From NCBI GenBank assembly GCA_038317095.1, contig JBBQBB010000001.1:62001-126000 (forward strand): 64,000 nucleotides of DNA, read 5' to 3'. The translations under genes and the position numbers were made by a program. This stretch comes from JAGXTF01 sp038317095 (GTDB lineage Bacteria > Bacteroidota > Bacteroidia > NS11-12g > UBA955). The notes under the pieces were generated by a model. It saw only the letters and a list, made by a program, of their open reading frames with translations. It did not search any database and was not told the DNA's origin. Shown one piece after another: positions 17,386 to 26,369 of this stretch (the stretch's first letter is position 1; each line of letters starts with the position of its first letter).

Positions 17386-18696
17386 ATGTCTGAATTTATC
17401 ATTGAGGGCGGTTTAAAATTAAAAGGTGAATTAACACCACAGGGTGCCAAAAACGAAGCTTTACAGGTTATCTGCGCTACGCTGCTCACCGCAGATATTG
17501 TAACAATTGAGCATATTCCAGAGATTCGAGATGTTCTAAAGCTCATTGATTTATTGGGTGAGTTGGGTGTGAAGATAGAACGGATGGAACGTGGACATTT
17601 TCAATTTCAAGCCAGTAAAATTGACTTAAACTATTTAGACAGTGCCGACTTTAAGAAAAAAGGCGCTGCATTGCGCGGGTCTATTATGATTGTAGGGCCT
17701 TTGCTCGCCCGGTTTGGCAAAGGTTATATTCCAAGTCCAGGTGGTGACAAGATTGGCAGACGCAGGGTTGACACGCATTTTGAAGGTTTTGCCGCTTTGG
17801 GCGCCAAATTTGAATTTCTGCCTGAAGAAAACTTTTACCGGGTTCATGGCGATTCTTTAACTGGCGCAAATATGCTACTAGACGAAGCCTCTGTTACTGG
17901 AACTGCAAATATTATTATGGCGGCAGTTCTTGCCAATGGTGTTACACAAATTAACAATGCTGCATGTGAACCGTATATACAACAATTATGTGCAATGCTT
18001 AACAGTATGGGCGCAAAAATCGCAGGCATTGGATCCAATGTACTCCAAATTCAGGGAGTTCATAGTTTAAAAGGTTGCAATCACAGGTGTTTGCCAGATA
18101 TGATTGAAATAGGCAGCTTCATTGGCATGGCAGCCATTACCCAAAGTGAAATTACCCTAAAAAATTGTAGGGTTGACATGCTCGGTATTATTCCAAGAAC
18201 ATTTCAGCGATTGGGCATAAAATTAGAAATCATTGGAGACGATATCTATATCCCTGCAAATAAGCATTATGAAATTGATACTTTTATTGACGGATCTATA
18301 TTAACCATCTCTGATCAAATATGGCCAGGATTTACACCAGACCTAATATCTATTGCATTGGTTACGGCTACGCAAGCCAGAGGTACTGTTTTAATTCACC
18401 AAAAAATGTTTGAAAGCAGGCTTTTCTTCGTTGACAATCTCATCGACATGGGGGCCCAAATTATTCTATGCGACCCTCACCGTGCTACAGTTATTGGATT
18501 AGACCACAGAACCCAGTTGAAAGGAATTACTATGTCTAGCCCTGACATCCGCGCTGGGGTAGCTTTGTTAATTGCAGCTATGAGTGCCAAAGGCAAGAGC
18601 ACCATTCGCAATATTGAACAAATAGACCGTGGCTATGAACGTATCGAAGAAAGATTGAATTCAATAGGGGCAAACATAGTTAGGGTAGACAGTTAA
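17386..18696 (+). CDS. murA: UDP-N-acetylglucosamine 1-carboxyvinyltransferase (MurA)
   Basis: 436 residues, full length. First committed step of peptidoglycan synthesis: transfer of enolpyruvate from PEP to UDP-GlcNAc in the cytoplasm. 'LTPQGAKNEALQVICATLLT' contains the conserved KN(E) motif, 'LRGSIMIVGPLLARFG' follows, and the active-site loop reads 'PSPGGDKIGRRRVDTH'. The position of E. coli Cys115 is Asp121 here. Such Asp enzymes are active but resist fosfomycin (known for Mycobacterium and Chlamydia). Five bases after the DUF4290 gene, so one operon. Confidence 0.95.
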   Translation: MSEFIIEGGLKLKGELTPQGAKNEALQVICATLLTADIVTIEHIPEIRDVLKLIDLLGELGVKIERMERGHFQFQASKIDLNYLDSADFKKKGAALRGSIMIVGPLLARFGKGYIPSPGGDKIGRRRVDTHFEGFAALGAKFEFLPEENFYRVHGDSLTGANMLLDEASVTGTANIIMAAVLANGVTQINNAACEPYIQQLCAMLNSMGAKIAGIGSNVLQIQGVHSLKGCNHRCLPDMIEIGSFIGMAAITQSEITLKNCRVDMLGIIPRTFQRLGIKLEIIGDDIYIPANKHYEIDTFIDGSILTISDQIWPGFTPDLISIALVTATQARGTVLIHQKMFESRLFFVDNLIDMGAQIILCDPHRATVIGLDHRTQLKGITMSSPDIRAGVALLIAAMSAKGKSTIRNIEQIDRGYERIEERLNSIGANIVRVDS

Positions 18697-18703
18697 ACCC
18701 AAA

Positions 18704-18739
18704 AGAAAAGCCGTCCTCATTGCTGAAGACGGCTTTTCT
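18704..18739. terminator. Bidirectional terminator between murA and the T9SS cargo gene
   Basis: Perfect 12-bp stem AGAAAAGCCGTC / GACGGCTTTTCT serving both convergent genes. Confidence 0.9.
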
Positions 18740-18754
18740 ACTGTTACAATTAAT

Positions 18755-20062
18755 TTATTTAATCAGCACTTTGCCCGATCCGCTAAAATCAGCGGCAACT
18801 AGGCTGTAGGTATAAATACCTGCGCTTAGGTTGCTGGTTTCAAATGAAACTTCATTTACACCTGCTGCATATTTTTTTGCAATGGTGCGCACAACTTGTC
18901 CGTTTACATTGGTTAAACGAATTTCAACATTGCCTGCATTTGTAAGCTTAAATGGCACATGTAAAGAATTTCCACTTACGGTTGGGTTTGGATATGCACT
19001 TCCTAGTCCTGTTCCTTCCATTTTGTTTACATCTAAAGTTTCCGTGCTAACCAAAAAGTCGATTGCAGGGAATCCATTGCTTGCAGAATAGAAAGATGGG
19101 AAAAAATAATCTACAGCACCTAGGCCATAACGCGCTTGCTGTTGTGCTTGAATACCATGGTTGTAAATTCTTTGTCCAGTAATTGGAGGCACGGTTGCAT
19201 CTTCCACATATTGTCCTGGATCGAAGTAGCTTAAAATACGAATGATGTTACAAGCTTTTGTTGCATTGTAATTTGCACCTGTATTGTAAAAAGCAACAGT
19301 ATCGAAAGGGGCACCATGTTGGTAACCTTTATATCCAGAAACAAAGGATATTGCGCATCCATAATAATTGGCGCCTGTGTTGGCTCCGTTTACAATTTTG
19401 GTGCCCATAACCGGAAGTTGAATGGTTCTGCTTCCACCAATTGTATCTGCTGGTGTCAACAATACTTTTTGCGTGTTGGCATTTGTACCTTTTGCGGTAT
19501 ATTTATTCCGTGTATAATCCACAGCTCCACCATAACTTGTTGTAAAACCGCGGCTAATAGAGGTTTTATCGTAAGTAGTAACATACAATGTATCTACCAA
19601 GTTAGGATCTGAGTTGAAACGCCTGTAAAAAAATTGAAAACGCAAAGAATCTACAGTATAGGTATTCCAGCGGCTGGTTTTAAAAGGACCTGCATCTGCC
19701 CAAAGGGTACCACGTGGATCAAAAACAACACCCAATGAATTGATCGTCGTTGCAGATACCGAAGCTCCACCGCCAGATGCACTGTAAGATATATATGCAT
19801 TTGTGTCTGGGAATATGGTCATATAACTGTAGTTGGCGTCGGTTCCAGCTTGGTATGCTTTCACAGCTTCGGACATTTCAAACCAAGAAGGACCTGTTGT
19901 AACTGCAGCAGGGTTATTGCCCCACGAGGTGGTTTTTGCCCTCAATTGAATTGCCTGTGCATCAGCAGGAACTGTTGCTGGCATTGTTGCTTTTGTGCCG
20001 GTAATCTGTGCGTTTGCCATCAAACTTACAGCGAAACCAGCTAAGATTAGTAATTTTTTCAT
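18755..20062 (-). CDS. Secreted protein with type A T9SS sorting domain
   Basis: 435 residues. Signal peptide 'LLILAGFAVSLMANA'. The middle ~300 residues form a beta-rich domain I do not recognise, with 'WFEMSEAVKAYQAG' near the start. The last ~80 residues are the type A C-terminal domain: 'GSAYPNPTVSGNSLHVPF', 'VEIRLTNVNGQVVRTI', 'LSAGIYTYSLV', ending 'SGKVLIK'. Exported by Sec and the T9SS. Own promoter at 20104-20135 with a leader of ~41 bases. Confidence 0.9.
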   Translation of the reverse strand: MKKLLILAGFAVSLMANAQITGTKATMPATVPADAQAIQLRAKTTSWGNNPAAVTTGPSWFEMSEAVKAYQAGTDANYSYMTIFPDTNAYISYSASGGGASVSATTINSLGVVFDPRGTLWADAGPFKTSRWNTYTVDSLRFQFFYRRFNSDPNLVDTLYVTTYDKTSISRGFTTSYGGAVDYTRNKYTAKGTNANTQKVLLTPADTIGGSRTIQLPVMGTKIVNGANTGANYYGCAISFVSGYKGYQHGAPFDTVAFYNTGANYNATKACNIIRILSYFDPGQYVEDATVPPITGQRIYNHGIQAQQQARYGLGAVDYFFPSFYSASNGFPAIDFLVSTETLDVNKMEGTGLGSAYPNPTVSGNSLHVPFKLTNAGNVEIRLTNVNGQVVRTIAKKYAAGVNEVSFETSNLSAGIYTYSLVAADFSGSGKVLIK

Positions 20063-20103
20063 TATAGTTATAGGTTTATTTTTTGGTTGTTTTATAAGGA
20101 ATG

Positions 20104-20135
20104 CAAATATATGTCATAGCCTCGTATGGTACAAA
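20104..20135 (-). promoter_or_regulatory. Promoter of the T9SS cargo gene
   Basis: On the minus strand TTTG (20135-20132), 20-base spacer, TATATTTG (20111-20104). Both elements are perfect. Confidence 0.6.
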
Positions 20136-20204
20136 TTTACCTCAAATCTATACAAGACCCCTAACAATTAAGTATGGTTTTACAAACAAAGGACACAGAA
20201 TCAT

Positions 20205-20903
20205 TTAAATGTCACCAAATATGGGTCTAATTACAATTTCTTCCAACACCGCATTTTCATTCAGACTCCAAGCGGAGTAAATGGTTTCTGCAATATTGTC
20301 TGTGGTAATAAACCGCGTTGGCGGCAAATCTGTATTGCCCCAACTTTCCGTAAATGTGGCACCGGGCATAACTGCAGTAACACATATCCCATCTGCCATC
20401 AATTCTTGACGCAAAACTTTGGTTAATCCCAAAAGGGCAAATTTAGAAATACAATAACTGCTTCCATTGGGGTATGCAGTAATACTTGCAATGGAGCACA
20501 TATTAAATATATGCCTTCTTTTTCCATTCCTTATATCGGGAATTAAAGCTTGTGTAAGATAATAGGCCGAATTCAAATTCACGGCCATTTGCTTTTCGAA
20601 TAAGCCATCGGGTTCAGTTTCTATAGTGCCAGGTGCATACATTCCTGCATTGTTAATCAATACATCACAACCCCCGAGAAAAGTTATCGCAGTTCTTGCA
20701 AAATGTTCGGCCTGTGTTTTTACAGATAAATCCGCAACGATGCCATATGCCGTAATTGCATATTCATTTTTTAAAAAGGTTTCAAACTCGGCAACTGCAA
20801 TTGGATTGGTGCCACAAAAAGCAACGTTAAATCCATGACTAGCAAACTTCTTTGCAATGGCCCTTCCTATACCCCTAGTAGCTCCGCTAATTATTAGTCT
20901 CAT
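20205..20903 (-). CDS. Short-chain dehydrogenase/reductase (SDR)
   Basis: 232 residues, classical SDR. NAD(P)-binding 'IISGATRGIGRAIAKKFA' (TGxxxGxG), 'DVLINNAGMYAPG' (NNAG), catalytic Ser in 'NMCSIASITAYPN', and Tyr-x3-Lys in 'SSYCISKFALLGLTK'. The lack of an acidic residue after strand 2 ('AFCGTNPIAV') hints at NADP. Substrate unknown. It follows apaG on the same strand by 24 bases. Confidence 0.9.
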   Translation of the reverse strand: MRLIISGATRGIGRAIAKKFASHGFNVAFCGTNPIAVAEFETFLKNEYAITAYGIVADLSVKTQAEHFARTAITFLGGCDVLINNAGMYAPGTIETEPDGLFEKQMAVNLNSAYYLTQALIPDIRNGKRRHIFNMCSIASITAYPNGSSYCISKFALLGLTKVLRQELMADGICVTAVMPGATFTESWGNTDLPPTRFITTDNIAETIYSAWSLNENAVLEEIVIRPIFGDI

Positions 20904-20927
20904 ATGGTTGAACGCGTCTATGCCTAT

Positions 20928-21314
20928 TCAATTCATTATATAGGGAAATTCCATAATAAACCGCGGAATCTCTACTTTGAATTGCTTGTTGTTGCCCAAA
21001 TTCTTAAATATATACCAGCCTTTCATGAAACCCATGGGTGTTTCAAACTCACAGCCACTGGTGTATTCAAAGGTCTCGCCATTTTCTAAAATTGGTGTTT
21101 CACCCACAACACCCTCACCACGCACAATTCGTACATTTGCCAGGCTATCTTTTATATACCATTCCCTTGAAAGGAGTTGAACTGTTTCTATTCCAAAGTT
21201 TTCCAACAGCACGGTATACTTAAAAAAGAATTGGTTGTTTTCAGGAACGCTGAAATCCGCTTCATAGGCCGTAACTACCGAAACCTTAATGTTTTTTGTG
21301 ATTGCGCTTACCAA
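20928..21314 (-). CDS. apaG: ApaG-domain protein
   Basis: 128 residues from a TTG start at 21314, supported by the family's typical opening 'MVSAITKNIKVSV'. The single FN3-like ApaG domain shows 'FFFKYTVLLENFGIETVQLL', 'REWYIKDSLANVRIVRGEGV', 'VGETPILENGETFEYTSGCE' and 'FETPMGFMKGWY'. ApaG is linked to Co2+/Mg2+ tolerance and pyrophosphate binding; no enzymatic role is proven. Middle gene of a three-gene minus-strand run. Confidence 0.9.
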   Translation of the reverse strand: MVSAITKNIKVSVVTAYEADFSVPENNQFFFKYTVLLENFGIETVQLLSREWYIKDSLANVRIVRGEGVVGETPILENGETFEYTSGCEFETPMGFMKGWYIFKNLGNNKQFKVEIPRFIMEFPYIMN

Positions 21315-21321
21315 AATTCAT

Positions 21322-21645
21322 TTATTCAGCATCATTTTCTGGATCTCTGTCAGAATCGGTGTTCTCTTCCTCTTCTTCTTCCGCTTCCAATTCGTCGTCT
21401 TTCTGAGATGGCTTTACCAATTCATCCATCTGAGCTTCAGTGAGGATTTCTTTTGGTTTGGCCATTACTTTCACAAGATAAATCATATCGTCTGTTTCTA
21501 TACGAACTGCAGTTACGATTTCACCTTTTGCATTGGGAAAACGAATTGTTTTACCGGCAATCCCTGCTGGGTAGGTTTCTTCATACACCGCCATCAATTC
21601 GTCGGAAAGTTTGGCGAAGTCAATAAAAACTTTCTTTTTATCCAT
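21322..21645 (-). CDS. Small acidic-tailed protein, unknown function
   Basis: 107 residues. A compact N-terminal part ('VFIDFAKLSDELMAVYEETY', 'GKTIRFPNAKGEIVTAVRIE') precedes a highly acidic tail ('DDELEAEEEEEENTDSD'). Similar short proteins occur in Bacteroidota near apaG-like genes, but I know no function. Seven bases upstream of apaG on the same strand. Confidence 0.65.
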   Translation of the reverse strand: MDKKKVFIDFAKLSDELMAVYEETYPAGIAGKTIRFPNAKGEIVTAVRIETDDMIYLVKVMAKPKEILTEAQMDELVKPSQKDDELEAEEEEEENTDSDRDPENDAE

Positions 21646-21705
21646 GGTTCATTTTGAGGGTGCTAAATTATGTTTTTTCGTTAAAAGAACAATTTAAAAT
21701 AAAAA

Positions 21706-22473
21706 TTATTTGACTCTTTTATTTTCATCCATCAATTCCAACACGGCTCGCCACAACTTTTGTTTGATTCTTTTTTCATCTTCACGCGCATATTTAGACA
21801 ACCCAAACCGAAAACGGTAATGGACCATGTCTTTTTTCATTTCTACAATTCTAAGCTCCGGAGTACCTTCTTTCACAATTCCAGTTTCTCCATTCACAAT
21901 ATTAAACAATGCCTTTTCCAGTAAAGATGCTTCAATAGACTGGCCCGTTCTTATCTCAAAATCAATACCCATATTGTGCCTGGGATTTCTAGACAAATTT
22001 GTAATGGTACTATTGATAAACGTATTATTGGGAATAATTACCAAATTTTCTTCATCATTTTTTAAATTGACATTCAGCAATGATATATCTTGAATATGGC
22101 CTTTCTCCTCTCCCACTTGCACATAATCACCAATATGCAAATTGTCACCAAACATAATTATCATGCCGTTTAAACCGTTTACTATATAATCTCTAAAAAT
22201 AATGGCCAATGCTGCGGCAATAATTGTTATGCTTGTAAAAAATTCGCGCAGGGTAATGCCCAATAAGTGTAAAATAAAAAAAAACAACCAAATACCGGCC
22301 AATATGGTGGCCACATTGTTGATTCCCGTAATAAAATTGTCTCTTTTTTTTATATTTTTTCTGCGTTTATAAATTTTAACGGTTATGACTCTAACAAGTC
22401 CAACAGCTGCTATAATTACAAAAAACACCCTGTAATCTTTTACCATTGGCGCCAGTTGTTTCCACAATTCCAT
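21706..22473 (-). CDS. MscS-type mechanosensitive ion channel
   Basis: 255 residues from the ATG at 22473; an upstream start at 22506 is less likely because TAATTTG ends four bases before 22473. Two N-terminal helices, pore helix 'FFTSITIIAAALAIIFRDYI', then the MscS beta domain 'DNLHIGDYVQVGEEKGHIQD' and 'NLVIIPNNTFINSTITNLSR'. Inner-membrane emergency valve for osmotic downshock or a small-conductance relative. Divergent from pdeM. Confidence 0.9.
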   Translation of the reverse strand: MELWKQLAPMVKDYRVFFVIIAAVGLVRVITVKIYKRRKNIKKRDNFITGINNVATILAGIWLFFFILHLLGITLREFFTSITIIAAALAIIFRDYIVNGLNGMIIMFGDNLHIGDYVQVGEEKGHIQDISLLNVNLKNDEENLVIIPNNTFINSTITNLSRNPRHNMGIDFEIRTGQSIEASLLEKALFNIVNGETGIVKEGTPELRIVEMKKDMVHYRFRFGLSKYAREDEKRIKQKLWRAVLELMDENKRVK

Positions 22474-22510
22474 GCTGCAAATTACGCATGTTGTGATTTG
22501 TTTCAAAACA

Positions 22511-22542
22511 TTTGTGGGTATAAAAGAAAGGATGGACTTTTG
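22511..22542 (+). promoter_or_regulatory. Promoter of pdeM, directly before a GTG start
   Basis: TTTG at 22511-22514, 20-base spacer, GACTTTTG at 22535-22542 (one mismatch), five bases before the GTG at 22548. Confidence 0.5.
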
Positions 22543-22547
22543 CAGGT

Positions 22548-23195
22548 GTGAACGAAGTGCCTTTGGTTTTTGCTGAAATTGAATTTATGGCCTCTTCCTT
22601 GAAAACTTTATACCATGCTGCCAGTAAAACGGTATTTATTTCAGACTGCCACTTTGGGAAAGCCACACATTTTAGAAACAACCACATACCCATACCTCCT
22701 GGAGCTGCATTGCCAGATTACAAAAATCTGATTTCGGTTATCCATCATTACCAGCCCACAACTTGTATTTTTTTAGGAGATTTATTCCACAGCACCTATA
22801 ACGCAGAATGGGAATTGGTGACAGAATTGTTTAGACATTTTAACAAAACCAATTTCATTTTGGTCATTGGCAATCATGATATCCTAAATATTCAGCGTTA
22901 TAAAGATGCTGGAATTGCAGTTTCGTCTTCTATCTTATTCGAAAATAAAATTTTATTAAGCCATGAACCTGTTAAAGATACAAATAAACCAAACCTATAT
23001 GGACACATTCACCCCGGTTATATTATTCATGGCAAAGCTAGGCAAATCGCCTCATTGCCTTGTTTTTATATGCACAAAAATCAATTAATTATGCCTGCAT
23101 TTGGCACTTTAACTGGCCATGTAAATATGAAAAGATTGATGCCCGGTGGCAAGGCACTATGCCTTGCAGGCGAAGAACTTATGTGGATTGAATAA
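22548..23195 (+). CDS. pdeM: Metallophosphoesterase, ligase-associated DNA-damage endonuclease type
   Basis: 215 residues from a GTG start. Calcineurin-like metal motifs in order: 'VFISDCHFGKATHFR', 'FLGDLFHS', 'VIGNHD', 'LSHEP', 'LYGHIHPG'. The 'DCHFGK..HFR' opening is diagnostic for PdeM, usually encoded with an ATP-dependent DNA ligase and an Lhr-like helicase; neither is nearby here. Its 3' end overlaps the end of the convergent gene by 17 bases. Confidence 0.88.
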   Translation: MNEVPLVFAEIEFMASSLKTLYHAASKTVFISDCHFGKATHFRNNHIPIPPGAALPDYKNLISVIHHYQPTTCIFLGDLFHSTYNAEWELVTELFRHFNKTNFILVIGNHDILNIQRYKDAGIAVSSSILFENKILLSHEPVKDTNKPNLYGHIHPGYIIHGKARQIASLPCFYMHKNQLIMPAFGTLTGHVNMKRLMPGGKALCLAGEELMWIE

Positions 23196-24221
23196 CAATA
23201 TATGGATAATAAATGTATTGAAATGAATACACAAGAAAAGTTTTACACCCTTTGTATTTCGATACATATTCTATTGGTAATTTTTGAGAATTGTATAAAA
23301 AACTATAGGATGTGTTTTCTATCTCGTCATAATGACTTGCAGATGCATAACCACAAAGGCGGGTATAACTCGAATTGCTTGGCTGATTATAACTTTCGCC
23401 CGAGGTGAAATATTTTTGGGTAAGGATTTTATTGCCTTTTTTAAAATGCCTAACGGAAAGTTTTGATTCTTCAACATAATTCTTTGTACCATTTTTCATC
23501 CAATAAAAACCGTAGTTGTAGTTTGATACAGAGCTGGTAAATAGTGCAGCAGTGTCATAATTGGTTTTGAATTTTTTATGTCTGTATCTATTCTTACGAA
23601 ATATAATCCCTAAAATATACTTTCCTGGTTTTTTTGCATATTTCAAATTCTTAAATCTCAACTTTCCATATTTTCCAAGGCTATTGTAGTAGTGGTTTTG
23701 CTCATTAATTAATGCGCCATTTTTTTGAACAATATTCGTTTCTTTTGTATAATAAATAGGGGTATCAGCGCTTTTGTAACTTAAAGTTTGAAAACGAGTA
23801 GTACCTATTCTTTCCAATGTATTGCCTTTCCAGAACTTGGTTATTTTAACCCTCTCTTTTTCTGAATTGTAATAGGTGCTGTCTTCTATGAAATAATAAA
23901 ATCCTTGAACGCCAGTTTTAGTGGTATTGTTAATTGTATCAAACTCTGCTGCCCATTTCGAATTCTGCGCAGCATCCCTGGCCTCTAAGCGCCTCACTTT
24001 GTTCCGAATAAATATGGCCGTGTCTTTTACTTGGAAAATATTATTGTATAACGGCACACCGTACCTGTCGCTAAAAACCGCAGAAGAATCATAACTGGCA
24101 ACACCCGCATCATACTTTTCAATAACAAGTTGGGCCTTGGAATTGCGAGAATCAAAACATAAAATGATGACAAGAGAAAATCTAAATGATTTTAAAAACA
24201 GTTGTTTGTACGTGCTTTCAT
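23179..24221 (-). CDS. Exported protein of unknown function with an apparent 1-base frameshift in the signal peptide
   Basis: The long frame (about 292 residues from a GTG at 24057) continues upstream without a stop to 24243, and that extension encodes a signal peptide ('SFRFSLVIILCFDS') but has no start codon. An ATG at 24221 starts in another frame (MKARTNNCF). One extra T in the T5 run near 24197-24201 would join them as MKARTNNCFLKSFRFSLVII. So either a base is missing in the assembly or the gene is broken. The mature part is rich in Tyr and basic residues, with variants of 'YYNS' and 'NKIL'; no domain recognised. Convergent with pdeM. Confidence 0.6.
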
Positions 24222-24320
24222 TGTTTTTTAATACAGCAAATCAATAAATGGTAAATGTTAAATTTTTAATGGCGAGACAGTCAATCCAAATTTGGAACTA
24301 TCTAAAAAAAACAAACAATT

Positions 24321-26183
24321 CTACCCGTTCATACTCACCAAAAACTCGGTATTGTCTTTGGTGTTTTGCATATACTTTAGGAAGGTATTCATCGCTTCTT
24401 CTGGATTCATGTCTGACAAGTGATTTCTTAAAACCCACATGCGCTGCAGTGCCACTTTGTCAATCAACAAATCTTCGCGGCGGGTGCTGGAACCTAGAAT
24501 ATCGATGGCAGGGTAAATCCGTTTGTTAGACAATTTGCGATCCAACTGCAATTCCATATTGCCGGTACCTTTAAATTCTTCAAAAATCACTTCATCCATT
24601 TTGCTGCCTGTATCTGTTAATGCGGTAGCAATGATGGTCAATGAGCCACCCCCTTCAATATTTCGGGCTGCACCAAAGAAACGTTTGGGTTTGTGCAATG
24701 CATTGGCATCCACACCACCTGAAAGGATTTTACCGCTGGCGGGTTGCACTGTGTTGTAGGCACGCGCCAAACGGGTAATCGAATCAAGTAAAATTACCAC
24801 ATCGTGGCCACACTCCACCAATCTTTTGGCTTTTTCCAAAACCATATTGCTTAGTTTTACGTGTTTGTCAGCTGGCTCATCAAAGGTTGAAGCAATCACC
24901 TCTGCCCTCACGTTTCTTGCCATATCGGTAACCTCTTCTGGTCTTTCATCAATAAGCAAAATCATCATATAAACCTCTGGATGGTTTTTGGCAATTGCAT
25001 TTGCAATGCCTTGTAACAACCATGTTTTACCTGTTTTGGGTTGGGATACTATCAATCCGCGCTGTCCTTTTCCTATTGGCGCAATCAAATCGATGATTCT
25101 GTTGCTGTAATGCCTAGGGTCGTCGCAAAGGTTTAATTTTTCATCTGGAAACAAAGGCGTCAAGTGTTCAAAGCTTACCCTGTCGCGCACTTGTTCTAGG
25201 GTTCTGCCGTTTACAGACTCAATTTTAACCATACAAAAATACTTTTCATTGTCCTTTGGTGGACGTATGCTTCCTCTTACTGTATCGCCCGTTTTTAGTC
25301 CGTTTTGTTTGATCATAAAACCCGGTACATACACGTCATCTGGCGATGCAACATAATTATAGTCTGGACTGCGCAAAAAACCATACCCATCTGGCACTGT
25401 TTCCAATACACCTTGGGTAACTACCACACCTTCCATTTCGAAAATGGGGGCTATTTTTTCCCTGCGAATTTGGTTCTCATTCGACTGGGCGTTTTGCGGC
25501 AATTGGTTCTCTTTGTCGTTTTGGTTTTCGTTGGTTTTAACTTCTGTATTTACCAGATTCTCATTTCCTTGGTTATTGGATTCATTGGAAGGGGAATCAT
25601 TTTCTGGCAAAGGTGGCAGTAAAGCATCAAAATCGAGTTGTTGATTTATAGGCGGGGTTTGGGGTTGATTTTCCCGCTTTTTATGAAATTGCTTTTGTGG
25701 ATGTTGTTTGCGAGGTTCTATTGGACGTTTCTCTTGTTTAACTTCAACATTTTCTTTAGCCTGAATTTCCGCAACTGGAATTTCTACAACGGGAATTTCC
25801 GCCACTGGAATTTCTACAACGGGGATAATTTCTAAACTCTCAACCACTGGGTTTTCCAACTTTTCAACTGTTGGTTTATCCTGCTTTTTAATTGGCGGAT
25901 TATAGGAAGGTGTAACTTTCTCTACTTTTTGCACAGTTTCTTCTACAGGCTTTCTCAATCGGCTTTTTTTAGACGTATTTTCCAAATTGGCAATTGGGGC
26001 ATCCAAAGGATTTGCTTCCACCTTAGTGGGTTTGGATTCCGCTTTTGCCGCATCCAAACTGCCATTGATAGCAACAATGAGTTCTGCTTTTTTCAGCTTG
26101 CCAGCGTTGTCAATTTGTAAAGTTTGAGCCAGTTCCTTCAAATCAGGAATTGCCATTTTGCTCAGGTCAGGTTTGTCTGCCAT
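24321..26183 (-). CDS. rho: Transcription termination factor Rho with extended disordered N-terminus
   Basis: 620 residues against 419 in E. coli. Residues 1-40 are the Rho N-terminal SAP-like domain ('LSKMAIPDLKELAQTLQI'). About 45-240 is a charged low-complexity insert with repeated EIPV units and Asn/Gln-rich stretches. Then the RNA-binding domain ('GYGFLRSPDYNYVASPDDVY') and the RecA-like motor: Walker A 'SQPKTGKTWLLQ', 'MMILLIDERPEEVTDMAR', Walker B 'VVILLDSITRLARAYN', Q/R-loop 'SGGVDANALHKPKRFFGAAR'. Hexameric helicase that ends transcripts. Disordered inserts occur in other Bacteroidota Rho proteins, where one drives condensate formation. A ~90-base leader follows its promoter. Confidence 0.97.
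   Translation of the reverse strand: MADKPDLSKMAIPDLKELAQTLQIDNAGKLKKAELIVAINGSLDAAKAESKPTKVEANPLDAPIANLENTSKKSRLRKPVEETVQKVEKVTPSYNPPIKKQDKPTVEKLENPVVESLEIIPVVEIPVAEIPVVEIPVAEIQAKENVEVKQEKRPIEPRKQHPQKQFHKKRENQPQTPPINQQLDFDALLPPLPENDSPSNESNNQGNENLVNTEVKTNENQNDKENQLPQNAQSNENQIRREKIAPIFEMEGVVVTQGVLETVPDGYGFLRSPDYNYVASPDDVYVPGFMIKQNGLKTGDTVRGSIRPPKDNEKYFCMVKIESVNGRTLEQVRDRVSFEHLTPLFPDEKLNLCDDPRHYSNRIIDLIAPIGKGQRGLIVSQPKTGKTWLLQGIANAIAKNHPEVYMMILLIDERPEEVTDMARNVRAEVIASTFDEPADKHVKLSNMVLEKAKRLVECGHDVVILLDSITRLARAYNTVQPASGKILSGGVDANALHKPKRFFGAARNIEGGGSLTIIATALTDTGSKMDEVIFEEFKGTGNMELQLDRKLSNKRIYPAIDILGSSTRREDLLIDKVALQRMWVLRNHLSDMNPEEAMNTFLKYMQNTKDNTEFLVSMNG
25763..25822. repeat. Two tandem 30-bp repeats inside rho
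   Basis: Units 25763-25792 and 25793-25822 differ at one base, and each is two degenerate 15-bp subunits encoding VAEIP/VVEIP. A candidate for length variation by slippage. Confidence 0.85.
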
Positions 26184-26275
26184 GTTTTTCTTAAATCGTA
26201 AATTTTATGAATCGGATACAGTAAATAATGTGGATTGGGATTGGACAAACACGAGATATGTTTGTTTATCGAATG

Positions 26276-26306
26276 CAATAATAGTTAGAAACTTTGATTT
26301 TACAAA
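26276..26306 (-). promoter_or_regulatory. Putative rho promoter
   Basis: Minus strand TTTG (26306-26303), exactly 19-base spacer, TATTATTG (26283-26276; one mismatch). It leaves a leader of about 90 bases before the rho ATG, room for attenuation, but I see no obvious hairpin. Confidence 0.45.
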
Positions 26307-26369
26307 AAAAACTATTTGAACCCTGAATTTTAAAATCCTTTGGTTCCAAAATTAAGGTAGATTATTGGC

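Noticed and set aside
25305..25835. Several plus-strand ORFs with Phe/Trp-rich translation
   Set aside because: Antisense to the low-complexity part of rho.
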